Source of the DNA: an uncultured SAR86 cluster bacterium
Lineage (GTDB): Bacteria; Pseudomonadota; Gammaproteobacteria; Magnimaribacterales; Magnimaribacteraceae
Reading direction: 5' to 3'
DNA: 58,193 bases
Assembly: GCA_938075195.1 (NCBI GenBank)
Contig: CALJGK010000035.1
Location: 1 to 58,193 of the forward strand
In this document: in pieces, positions 51,169-58,193 of the stretch
How the letters are laid out: the number at the start of each line of letters is the position of its first letter
Numbering within the stretch: the stretch's first letter is position 1
The notes under the pieces: model-generated
Told to the model about the DNA's origin: nothing
Database searches by the model: none
What the model saw: the letters and a program-made list of their open reading frames with translations, nothing else
Position numbers and translations under genes: made by a program

Positions 51169-51753
51169 TTAAAAAAACTTTCTATCCTGAAGGTGTAAAT
51201 TGAGCATGTTTCTAAAGTCGTTAAGAATCTTTAATCTTTCATTTTTAGGAATATGCACTACATGATCGATAAAGCCATAAAATAAAACTGTAACTAGTTC
51301 AGATTGCCTTGTTATTACTTTCTCATCCTTACCAGGCCAACCTCTTTTGATGAGTTTGAAAAACTTTTCTTTAACTTTAATCCTATTTTTATCTCTGAAT
51401 TTAACACAAGCCGGTAAGTAGCAAGATAACTCGAAACGCAAATCAGAGTCTTTACTTAGCGTTTCTACAAATCTTTCAAAAAATATTTCAAAGGCTCTCA
51501 TGAAATCTCCAGGGGTTTTAGCTTTCTTAATTTGTTTATCCCAATACCTATGGAGCGATTCCCAATCTTTCTTCTGAGCTTCAAGAAATATGTCTTCAGT
51601 GGTTGTATAAAATGAAGTGAGTTCATCAATACCCACATCTAGCTCTTTAGCAATGGCTGCAAAGCTTAACAGTTCGATTCTTTTCTTCTTCCTGAGAGAA
51701 TTAATTGCACTATTTACTGCCTTTTCCGTAAGGTTACCGGAATTATTTTTCAT
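51169..51753 (-). CDS. TetR-like transcriptional regulator (tandem copy 1)
   Basis: 194 residues with a TetR-type helix-turn-helix (about 10-58, FAAIAKELDVGIDELTSFY). Paralogous to its downstream neighbour. The cotranscribed acyl-CoA synthetase and hydratase make a fatty acid or acyl-CoA ligand plausible, in the way of FadR/PsrA-type TetR proteins; this is inference. No clear Shine-Dalgarno is seen, unlike the two metabolic genes just upstream, which suggests low expression. Six bases after maoC-like gene. Confidence 0.82.
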   Translation of the reverse strand: MKNNSGNLTEKAVNSAINSLRKKKRIELLSFAAIAKELDVGIDELTSFYTTTEDIFLEAQKKDWESLHRYWDKQIKKAKTPGDFMRAFEIFFERFVETLSKDSDLRFELSCYLPACVKFRDKNRIKVKEKFFKLIKRGWPGKDEKVITRQSELVTVLFYGFIDHVVHIPKNERLKILNDFRNMLNLHLQDRKFF

Positions 51754-51759
51754 AAAAGT

Positions 51760-52215
51760 CTAAGTCATAAACATAGATAGTGTTTCAGCTATGTAAGCTG
51801 GTTTTTCAACACCTTCTATTTCCATTGTGACCTCGGTCTTCATTAGATATCGGCCATCGCCTTTATCATCTACAGAAACGCATTTGCTATGAGTCCTGAC
51901 CTTGGCTCCTACATTGACTGGATTAATAAACCTTACTTTATCAAGTCCATAATTAAAAACCATTTTTAAATTCTCAGGAGCTAAAACTGCCTGTGAGGTA
52001 AGATGCGGAAGTAAAGATAAAGATAAAAATCCATGAGCAATCGTTGAGCCGAACAAGGGTGTGGCTTTTTCTGAATCTACATGGATGAACTGATGATCTA
52101 ACGTGGCATCAGCAAATGTATTTATTCTATCCTGATCGACCTCAAACCAATCCGAAGATCCTATTTCTTGTCCTACGTAATCTACTAATTTTTCTGCTGG
52201 GACTAATCCTATCAT
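51760..52215 (-). CDS. MaoC/NodN-type (R)-specific enoyl-CoA hydratase
   Basis: Hot-dog-fold enzyme, 151 residues. The hydratase-2 motif is complete: FADATLDHQFIHVD near 30-43 with the catalytic Asp and His, then FGSTIAHGFLSLSLLP near 54-69. NodN-like proteins of this type hydrate enoyl-CoA or act on related acyl thioesters. A strong AGGAG box precedes the start. Ten bases after the acyl-CoA synthetase gene, so activation and hydration of the same acyl chain is likely. Confidence 0.9.
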   Translation of the reverse strand: MIGLVPAEKLVDYVGQEIGSSDWFEVDQDRINTFADATLDHQFIHVDSEKATPLFGSTIAHGFLSLSLLPHLTSQAVLAPENLKMVFNYGLDKVRFINPVNVGAKVRTHSKCVSVDDKGDGRYLMKTEVTMEIEGVEKPAYIAETLSMFMT

Positions 52216-52225
52216 TTCTTTTCTC

Positions 52226-53848
52226 CTATTTATTAATTAAATAATTCTTATATTCATCTCTTAAATTTGTTTTTAAAAGTTTACCAGTGGCTGTGTGCGG
52301 CAGGTCCTCAACAAATATGACATCATCAGGTAACCACCATTTGGCAACTTTACCATCAAGGAAATTTAAGAGGTCTTCTGCTGAAGGATTTCCATCAGAA
52401 GTTTTCACTACAAGTAGTAATGGCCTTTCATCCCATTTCTCGTGAAGCACGCCTATGACACATGCTTCTGCAACTTCCGGATGACCAACTGCGGCATTCT
52501 CAAGATCAATAGAACTAATCCATTCGCCACCAGACTTGATGACGTCTTTACTTCTATCTACAATCTCCATATAGCCTTCTGGATGGATTTTTGCAACGTC
52601 TCCTGTATCAAACCAGCCATTCTCATCTTTTGCGCTCTCTTCGGCCTTAAAATACCTTTCTACAATTGTTGGACCTTTTACAAGAAGTCTTCCAAAAGCT
52701 ATTCCATCCTTTGGTAATTCATTGCCATCATCATCTGCTATTGTCATATCTACTCCAAAAAAGGCTTTCCCTTGTTTTTGTTGTAGGTCATATCTGTCTT
52801 CTAAATCCATATTATCCATTTCTGCAGTCTTCACAGTTGCTGTTCCTAAAGGGCTCATTTCAGTCATACCCCATCCATGCATGAGAAAAACATTATGTTT
52901 CTCTTCAAACTCTTGAATCATGGCTCTTGGAGCTGCGGCTCCTCCAACCAAAGCTGTATCGACTGAGTCTATAGTTTTATTAGCGCCGCTTAAATACTGA
53001 AGTAGACCAAGCCAAACTGTAGGTACTCCCATCAATAGATCTGGTTTCTCAGATTCAATAAGTTCATGGATCGATTCTCCATCTAACTTCGGACCAGGGA
53101 ATACTAGCTTCGCTCCAAACATAGCAGCTGCATATGGGATTCCCCATGCATTTACGTGAAACATTGGAACTACTGGGAGAATAACTGTAGAGCTAGATAC
53201 TTTAGCAACATTTCCTGAGCTAACTATCCAAGCATGCAGCACTGTTGATCGGTGAGAGTACAAAACTCCCTTTGGATTACCAGTTGTGCCTGAGGTATAA
53301 CATAAACTTGAAGCAGTATTTTCATCGAATTCTGGCCAATCAAAATCTTCGGATTCTTCAGATATTAAATCTTCATAGCAAATAACATTCTTAAGTTTAG
53401 TTTCAGGCATATTATCTTTATCAGTAAGAATGATAAAACCTTTAACATCGCTTAATTCATCTTCTAGTGACTCTACAAGATCTACAAAAGAAAGATCAAT
53501 AAAAAGATACTGATTTTCTGCATGATTGATGATGTAGGTTAGTTGTTCAGGAAAAAGTCTTGGGTTGACTGTATTTACAACACAACCAATTCCAGAAACT
53601 CCAAAATAAAGCTCGAAATGCCTATAACCATTCCAGGCCAACGTCCCTACTGTATCTCCTTTAGTTAAACCGAGTTTAACCAGTGCATTAGCTAACTTCC
53701 TTGATCTTTTAGCAGCCTCAGAAAAAGTATATCTATGAATAGGACCTTCAACTGTTCTAGATACTATCTCAGCATCGCTATGATACTTTTCAGCATGCTC
53801 TATCAAACCTGATATCAATAGCTGGCCACTCATCATGTTTCCTAGCAT
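52226..53848 (-). CDS. AlkK-like fatty acyl-CoA synthetase
   Basis: ANL-superfamily enzyme, 540 residues, activating a medium- or long-chain fatty acid to its CoA ester through an acyl-AMP. P-loop [11 protein letters not shown] near 186-196, [13 protein letters not shown] near 324, [10 protein letters not shown] near 420, and the C-terminal catalytic lysine in [11 protein letters not shown] near 523. The N-terminus [19 protein letters not shown] resembles AlkK of alkane-degrading Pseudomonas. No signal peptide. Strong AGGAG box seven bases before the ATG. Chain length cannot be fixed from sequence. Confidence 0.92.
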   Translation of the reverse strand: MLGNMMSGQLLISGLIEHAEKYHSDAEIVSRTVEGPIHRYTFSEAAKRSRKLANALVKLGLTKGDTVGTLAWNGYRHFELYFGVSGIGCVVNTVNPRLFPEQLTYIINHAENQYLFIDLSFVDLVESLEDELSDVKGFIILTDKDNMPETKLKNVICYEDLISEESEDFDWPEFDENTASSLCYTSGTTGNPKGVLYSHRSTVLHAWIVSSGNVAKVSSSTVILPVVPMFHVNAWGIPYAAAMFGAKLVFPGPKLDGESIHELIESEKPDLLMGVPTVWLGLLQYLSGANKTIDSVDTALVGGAAAPRAMIQEFEEKHNVFLMHGWGMTEMSPLGTATVKTAEMDNMDLEDRYDLQQKQGKAFFGVDMTIADDDGNELPKDGIAFGRLLVKGPTIVERYFKAEESAKDENGWFDTGDVAKIHPEGYMEIVDRSKDVIKSGGEWISSIDLENAAVGHPEVAEACVIGVLHEKWDERPLLLVVKTSDGNPSAEDLLNFLDGKVAKWWLPDDVIFVEDLPHTATGKLLKTNLRDEYKNYLINK

Positions 53849-53857
53849 TTTTTTCTC

Positions 53858-54970
53858 CTACTTTCTTAATATTGTTCTTGTTAAAGGGTCAGAATATCTT
53901 CGCTTCAACCACTCTTCAAGACTAAATTCACTCTGCCCATCATTTATTTTTTTTAACAGAATTAAATCTAAATAAAAATTCCATAAAAATGGAGCCCATT
54001 CAAGTTGCAGTTCACTCTTCCATTCTATGCAAAGCTCATTTTGAGTTGATAACAGCTTATCAATCTTTTTAGCTGTCAGATTTTGATGTTTCTTAAAGGG
54101 ATCTAAAAAATAGGGAAGAATGAATTTGAAATTCTTGGGAATATTGTAAGAATTAATAATCTGTTGATCTGTTTTGGGAGAAACAAACCTTTCTAAGCAG
54201 ATACTATCTGTAATTGGCATTCCTGTGGGGTTTATCCCTATTCCCTCAACTACCTTATCGAGTGAGGCTCTTCCTTTGTATGGCCCAATAAAAAATCTTG
54301 TTGGGCAGTAATCATTTGCGTAAAGATTATCCCAAATGATGATAGGATTTTTAAACAAGCTCTTTAAGTCTTTAAGACTTTTAAGTGAAATAGACTGACT
54401 TACAACCTCATCTCCAGTCCATAAGATGTTTATATTAGGATCTATATTTGCAGCCAATACTTGCAAATACTCATTGTCTTTAATCTCTCCTCGGGCAAAA
54501 CTTTTGCAATAGACTGTCGGACAAATCATCAAAGGATTCTTGTTGATCCCTTTGATAGATGAAACATGTTGAATAATTTTAAGATGAATTTCTGCAAGCT
54601 CTGCATTTCTTGCTTGATCTATATCATCAAAGAGAATTGCAAAATCCTTAAAACCTATTTTTTTAGCCTGAACGATTTTTTTAGTTAAAGAATTTATATA
54701 TTTATTTGAGAATTTTGTAATGTTCATTCCGGGCGATAAAGCAAAAACAGGCGTTACTGAATTCCTTTTGGAATCTTTAATAAAGGACTTTAGAATCTTT
54801 TCTTTCGAAACAGGGTAGGGTTTTTGCCAACTAACCCTATGGAAGGGATCTTCTTTAGGGCCATATAAATAAAAATCCATATTTAATCTACCCATATGAT
54901 TTAAAACCTTGCATCTTTCATGCTCAGAAAAGAATCGACCGTAATAACCCTCTATATAACCTTTTAGCAT
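53858..54970 (-). CDS. GH84 glycosidase resembling eukaryotic O-GlcNAcase, cytosolic
   Basis: About 370 residues from ATG 54970; an in-frame TTG at 54991 would add seven. The enzyme core starts at once (GYIEGYYGRFF) with no signal peptide, lipobox or membrane segment. GH84 residues, numbered from the ATG: catalytic pair Asp115-Asp116 in LFDDID, Tyr154 in CPTVYC, ILWTGDEVVS near 182, Trp213 and Asn215 in WDN, Asp220 in ANDY, GPYKGR near 229, and Asn247. These match, with almost the same spacing, the O-GlcNAc-binding residues of human OGA as I recall them. Expected reaction: retaining hydrolysis of beta-N-acetylglucosamine. Start overlaps prmC; ten bases before the acyl-CoA synthetase. The natural substrate inside a bacterium is unknown. 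Confidence 0.9.
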   Translation of the reverse strand: MLKGYIEGYYGRFFSEHERCKVLNHMGRLNMDFYLYGPKEDPFHRVSWQKPYPVSKEKILKSFIKDSKRNSVTPVFALSPGMNITKFSNKYINSLTKKIVQAKKIGFKDFAILFDDIDQARNAELAEIHLKIIQHVSSIKGINKNPLMICPTVYCKSFARGEIKDNEYLQVLAANIDPNINILWTGDEVVSQSISLKSLKDLKSLFKNPIIIWDNLYANDYCPTRFFIGPYKGRASLDKVVEGIGINPTGMPITDSICLERFVSPKTDQQIINSYNIPKNFKFILPYFLDPFKKHQNLTAKKIDKLLSTQNELCIEWKSELQLEWAPFLWNFYLDLILLKKINDGQSEFSLEEWLKRRYSDPLTRTILRK

Positions 54971-55797
54971 TTCTTTATTTTCCCTGAGCAAACCCTATCA
55001 TCTCCATTTAAATCTTTAAACTTTCTTATATCAGAAAAGTTATATTTTTCTAAAAGCGATTGAACTTGTTGAGATTGATCATAACCATGTTCTAAATAAA
55101 GAGATCCTTTATTGACTAGTCTTTCAGAGCTTTTGCTAATAACTATTTCAATATCATTTAATCCTTTAGATGCAGAGGTAAGAGCACTTATTGGTTCAAA
55201 TTTCAGACCATCAGAATGAACTCGCGGGTCATCAGGATCAATGTATGGAGGATTACAAATAATAATATCAAATGTTTCTGGTGCAAATGCCTCCAACCAA
55301 TCTGAGTGAATAAATGAAACATTTAATGAATTAGATTGCATATTCTTTGACGCAACTTGTAAGGCCTTATAGCTTTTATCAGAGCAATATATTTCCCATC
55401 CGACCCTTTCTTTAGACAAAGAAAGACCTATGGCTCCAGACCCAGTTCCTAAATCTAATACTTTTTTTTCAGAAGCATTAAAATCTTCTAATACTTTCTC
55501 AACTATTATTTCTGTTTCGGGTCTAGGGACTAATACATTTTCATCGACATAAAGATCAAGGCTCCAAAAACCAATCCCCTTTACAAGATAAGCGAGAGGT
55601 TCGCCCTTTTCTCTTCTTTGAACTAGCTCTTTAAGTTCTTTTAATTTTTCTGAACTTAATCTCGGATCATCTCTGTATAAAATATTCTTATCTATACTTA
55701 ATAGATTTAGAATTAGAAGCTCAATATCTAGCTCTGTGCTTAGCTTCGTATTATTTGATATTAATTTGATTTGATTCAATGATGAATATTCATCCAT
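54964..55797 (-). CDS. prmC: PrmC, release factor glutamine methyltransferase
   Basis: Methylates the GGQ glutamine of RF1 and RF2 to speed termination. 277 residues. SAM-binding VLDLGTGSGAIGL near 113-125 and the catalytic NPPY at 182-185 (CNPPYIDPDDP). Start and prfA stop share a base, so enzyme and substrate are coupled. Usually preceded by hemA-prfA; hemA is absent from this end. Confidence 0.96.
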   Translation of the reverse strand: MDEYSSLNQIKLISNNTKLSTELDIELLILNLLSIDKNILYRDDPRLSSEKLKELKELVQRREKGEPLAYLVKGIGFWSLDLYVDENVLVPRPETEIIVEKVLEDFNASEKKVLDLGTGSGAIGLSLSKERVGWEIYCSDKSYKALQVASKNMQSNSLNVSFIHSDWLEAFAPETFDIIICNPPYIDPDDPRVHSDGLKFEPISALTSASKGLNDIEIVISKSSERLVNKGSLYLEHGYDQSQQVQSLLEKYNFSDIRKFKDLNGDDRVCSGKIKKC

Positions 55798-56885
55798 CAG
55801 ACTGAAGATTCTAAATTCGCTAAAGCTCTGGCTTGATTTTCTTCTAGGAGAGTAGAAATCATAACTTCCATATCCCCATCTAAAAAAGCAGGAAGGTTAT
55901 GAACCGAAAATTCTATTCTATGATCTGTAATTCTATTTTGAGGAAAGTTATAGGTCCTTATCTTTTCAGATCTGTCTCCTGAACCAACCATTACTCTCCT
56001 ACTTTCCGCCTGCTCAGACTCAGCTTTTTCTTTTTCTGCATTTTGTAGCTTTGATTGTAGTAATGATAAGGCCTTCTCTTTGTTTTTATGTTGTGACCGT
56101 CCATCCTGACACTCAACTACAAGTCCAGTGGGAATATGTGTTAATCGGACCGCAGAATCAGTCTTATTAACATGCTGCCCTCCAGCACCTGATGCCCTAA
56201 AAGTATCAACTCTCAGATCATTTTTATCTATACTTACTTCTGCAAGATCATCTTGTTCAGCAAGAACGGCTACAGAGCAAGCAGAAGTATGAACTCTTCC
56301 TTGTGACTCTGTGGTCGGAACTCTTTGAACCCGATGAACACCAGCCTCGAACTTCAATTGCATGTAAACATCTGAGCCTTGTATTCTGGTCACTAGTTCC
56401 TTAAATCCCCCGTGGTCCCCTTCTCTTACACTGACAACTTCCATTTTCCAGTTATTTCTTTCTGAGAGTCTGGAATACATTCTAAAAAGATCTCCAGAGA
56501 ACAAAGCAGCTTCATCACCACCTGTACCGGCCCTGATTTCCAAGAAAACATCTTTGGAATCATCAGGATCCTTGGGAAGAAGTAATCGTTTAAGTTCTAT
56601 TTCAAGATCTTCAATAGTCTTTTTTAAGTCATCAAATTCAACCTCGGCCATTTGCTTAATTTCGGGATCAGAATCCTTCATAAGTATTTTTGCTTCTTCA
56701 ATATCCTCTTCCGCTTTTTTGAGGCTAATAAAAGCATTTACCAAAGGAGATAAATCTGAATATTCTTTGGAAAGTTTAATATATTCGACTTGGTTAGAAG
56801 TTATGTCAGGTTGACTTAAAAGTGCTTCGATCTCTTCGTATCTTGAGGAGACTTCACCTAATTTATTTAAAATACTCTCTATCAT
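55797..56885 (-). CDS. prfA: Peptide chain release factor 1
   Basis: Reads UAA and UAG stops and triggers peptide release. 362 residues. The codon-recognition PxT element reads Pro190-Thr-Thr192 (RVPTTESQGR), distinguishing RF1 from RF2, and the catalytic GGQ is at 235-237 (GAGGQHVNKTDSA). First gene of a seven-gene run ending with the TetR-like pair. Divergent from lolB with 21 bases between the start codons. Confidence 0.98.
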   Translation of the reverse strand: MIESILNKLGEVSSRYEEIEALLSQPDITSNQVEYIKLSKEYSDLSPLVNAFISLKKAEEDIEEAKILMKDSDPEIKQMAEVEFDDLKKTIEDLEIELKRLLLPKDPDDSKDVFLEIRAGTGGDEAALFSGDLFRMYSRLSERNNWKMEVVSVREGDHGGFKELVTRIQGSDVYMQLKFEAGVHRVQRVPTTESQGRVHTSACSVAVLAEQDDLAEVSIDKNDLRVDTFRASGAGGQHVNKTDSAVRLTHIPTGLVVECQDGRSQHKNKEKALSLLQSKLQNAEKEKAESEQAESRRVMVGSGDRSEKIRTYNFPQNRITDHRIEFSVHNLPAFLDGDMEVMISTLLEENQARALANLESSV

Positions 56886-56906
56886 TTATTTAAGCGTTTA
56901 CCGATA

Positions 56907-57428
56907 ATGATGTTAATGAAAAAAATATTAAGTTTTATTTCTAATCTACTACTCATTTCAGCATTATATCTTTTTGCAGGGTGCGCATCAGTTTCGATAG
57001 AACCTCAAAAATTAAATGAGAATATTAGTAGTATTAAAGAAAACTTTACAATTAATGGTAAGTTTAAGCTTTCATTCAGGGATAGCAAGGAGACAGGCTA
57101 TTTCACCATAGAGAAATACAGAAGTACTGTTTCAATGACACTTGGAAAAAACTATCTGCTTCCTGAAAAAGATTTTTTTTTGGATCTAAGAGAAAACTTT
57201 CAATTAGTTGATTTTTTAGATACCGAGATGAATCAAATTCGACTTCCCGATGTGCCAGTACAAAGTTTTCTTGAATTATTTTTAGGTATTAATAATTTTA
57301 ATGCCAATAACGAAGAGATTAATATAAATCTAGAATATGAGACAGGCTTCACTTATCCATCTAAGATCTTTATTGCAAATAAAGAATTCGAGCTTATCGT
57401 TTTAGTTAAAAATATATGGAAGAATTGA
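56907..57428 (+). CDS. lolB: LolB, outer-membrane lipoprotein receptor
   Basis: Accepts lipoproteins from LolA and inserts them in the outer membrane; itself a lipoprotein. 173 residues, shorter than E. coli (about 207). Signal peptide with LFAGCAS, Cys near residue 26. The mature part is weakly conserved (NGKFKLSFRDSKETGYFTIEKY near 50-71, the first beta sheet). Three ATG codons (56907, 56910, 56916) could start it. Between divergent prfA and ispE, the usual site of lolB; ispE overlaps its end by 13 bases. The LpoA-like lipoprotein at 26214 would be a client. Confidence 0.82.
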   Translation: MMLMKKILSFISNLLLISALYLFAGCASVSIEPQKLNENISSIKENFTINGKFKLSFRDSKETGYFTIEKYRSTVSMTLGKNYLLPEKDFFLDLRENFQLVDFLDTEMNQIRLPDVPVQSFLELFLGINNFNANNEEININLEYETGFTYPSKIFIANKEFELIVLVKNIWKN

Positions 57429-58193
57429 TAATACAGGCACCCGCAAAGATCAATTTACACCTTCAAGTGCTGAATAAGCGCCAGGACGGTTTTCACGATA
57501 TTTCCTCATTATTTACTATGATAGATTTATGTGACAATTTAAGTTTCAAAAAAAATAAAAAGGAAATAGAACTAATAGAGTCGATACCTTTTGAAAATAA
57601 TATTGTCTTGAAGGCAGCTAATTTAATAAAAGAATATTGCTCAGTTGAAGAAGGGGTAAGAATTGAGTTAAATAAAAATATACCCGATCAAAAAGGTTTG
57701 GGAGGAGGAAGTTCGAATGCAGCATCCACCTTGATAGGCTTAAAAAGGTTTTGGGGGCTAGATATCTCCAAAAAAGAATTACTCGATCTAGCACTCCAAC
57801 TCGGCTCTGATGTTCCTTTCTTTGTGTTTGGAAAGACGGCATGGGCACAAGGTAGAGGTGAAATCTTAAAAGAGTTTGAATATAAAGATAGATTTTTTTT
57901 ATTGGCTCTTCCCGAAATAAAAATAAGCACAAAATTCGCCTTCAATGAGCTATCAAAGTTAAAAAAAGTAACACAAAGCAAGTCAACCTCTCAGACTGTT
58001 CAATACTATAATTCGTTTGAAGGGTGGTTAAGGAAAACAAAACCTGAAATGAATAATATCTTTAAGGAATTAGAATCAGTAGGCGTTCCTAGATTATCTG
58101 GAACGGGATCAGCTATCTTTATGGAATATGAAAACTTAAACGAGGCAAAGCAAGCAAAAAAACGTTTTCCTGAATTAGTTTTAACAAAAAGCT
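57416..58193 (+). CDS. ispE: IspE, 4-diphosphocytidyl-2-C-methyl-D-erythritol kinase (3' end cut by window)
   Basis: Phosphorylates the product of IspD in isoprenoid synthesis. The frame starts at ATG 57416, overlaps lolB by 13 bases, and stays open to the window edge; about 259 codons are visible, so roughly 20 to 30 are missing. N-terminal APAKINLHLQVLNKRQDGFH with Lys11, the GHMP-kinase ATP loop KGLGGGSSNAAS near 93-104, LGSDVPFF near 130, and LSGTGSAIF near 228. IspD at the opposite end of the window acts one step earlier. Confidence 0.95.
   Translation, partial: MEELIIQAPAKINLHLQVLNKRQDGFHDISSLFTMIDLCDNLSFKKNKKEIELIESIPFENNIVLKAANLIKEYCSVEEGVRIELNKNIPDQKGLGGGSSNAASTLIGLKRFWGLDISKKELLDLALQLGSDVPFFVFGKTAWAQGRGEILKEFEYKDRFFLLALPEIKISTKFAFNELSKLKKVTQSKSTSQTVQYYNSFEGWLRKTKPEMNNIFKELESVGVPRLSGTGSAIFMEYENLNEAKQAKKRFPELVLTKS

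Noticed and set aside
57618-57981. Minus-strand open frames near the right edge
   Set aside because: They are antisense to ispE, which has full GHMP-kinase motifs in the plus strand.

Overview
The window is an AT-rich, almost gap-free chromosome segment of a gammaproteobacterium. Gene order shows this most clearly: pyrG-kdsA-eno-ftsB-ispD, rpsF-rpsR-rplI-dnaB, rplM-rpsI-petABC-sspA, murA-hisG-hisD, kdsD-lpt-lptB-rpoN, mreBCD-yhdP divergent from gatCAB, and prfA-prmC divergent from lolB-ispE. The low GC, start/stop overlaps at most junctions, convergent genes that touch or overlap, missing neighbour genes and shortened accessory proteins point to a streamlined free-living, probably marine, lineage such as SAR86. 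The lineage name is inference. No mobile element, CRISPR array, tRNA or rRNA was seen.

Layout. 1-4743 (-): ispD (cut by the window edge), ftsB, eno, kdsA, pyrG. 4838-5911 (-): a ferritin-like di-iron protein with its own promoter and a palindromic operator candidate. 6010-8664 (-): dnaB, rplI, rpsR, rpsF. 8740-24834 (-): one long division and cell-wall (dcw) cluster in the order mraZ-rsmH-ftsL-ftsQ-ftsA-ftsZ-ftsI-murE-murF-mraY-murD-ftsW-murG-murC-ddl. Here ftsQAZ sits between ftsL and ftsI instead of after ddl. Three AAAGTG boxes at 10-bp spacing precede mraZ, and rnpB (RNase P RNA) follows at 24993-25331. 25368-27341: rsmI (-) and a shortened LpoA-like lipoprotein (+) with start codons six bases apart. 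27345-31491 (-): rplM-rpsI-petA-petB-petC-sspA. 31611-32699 (+): degS-like protease. 32696-36494 (-): mlaC-murA-hisG-hisD. 36575-41220 (+): yrbG-like antiporter, kdsD, one LptC/LptA-like protein, lptB, rpoN. 41222-47274 (-): mreB-mreC-mreD-yhdP. 47395-50594 (+): gatC-gatA-gatB. 50583-56885 (-): prfA-prmC followed, with almost no spacing, by a GH84 enzyme resembling eukaryotic O-GlcNAcase, an AlkK-like acyl-CoA synthetase, a MaoC-type hydratase and two tandem TetR-like regulators. 56907-58193 (+): lolB and ispE (cut by the window edge).

Most of the content is envelope biogenesis: peptidoglycan precursors, divisome, rod-shape system, Kdo/LPS synthesis and export, lipoprotein sorting, and isoprenoid precursors for the lipid carrier. 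Translation genes and the cytochrome bc1 complex make up much of the rest. The accessory part is small. The most unusual pieces are the signal-less O-GlcNAcase-like gene in an operon with prfA/prmC and fatty-acid genes, the rearranged dcw cluster, the apparently merged LptC/LptA protein, the minimal LpoA, and the di-iron protein gene. No stretch over 300 bases lacks a gene or RNA; the largest region without a coding sequence (24835-25367) holds the mraZ control region and rnpB.
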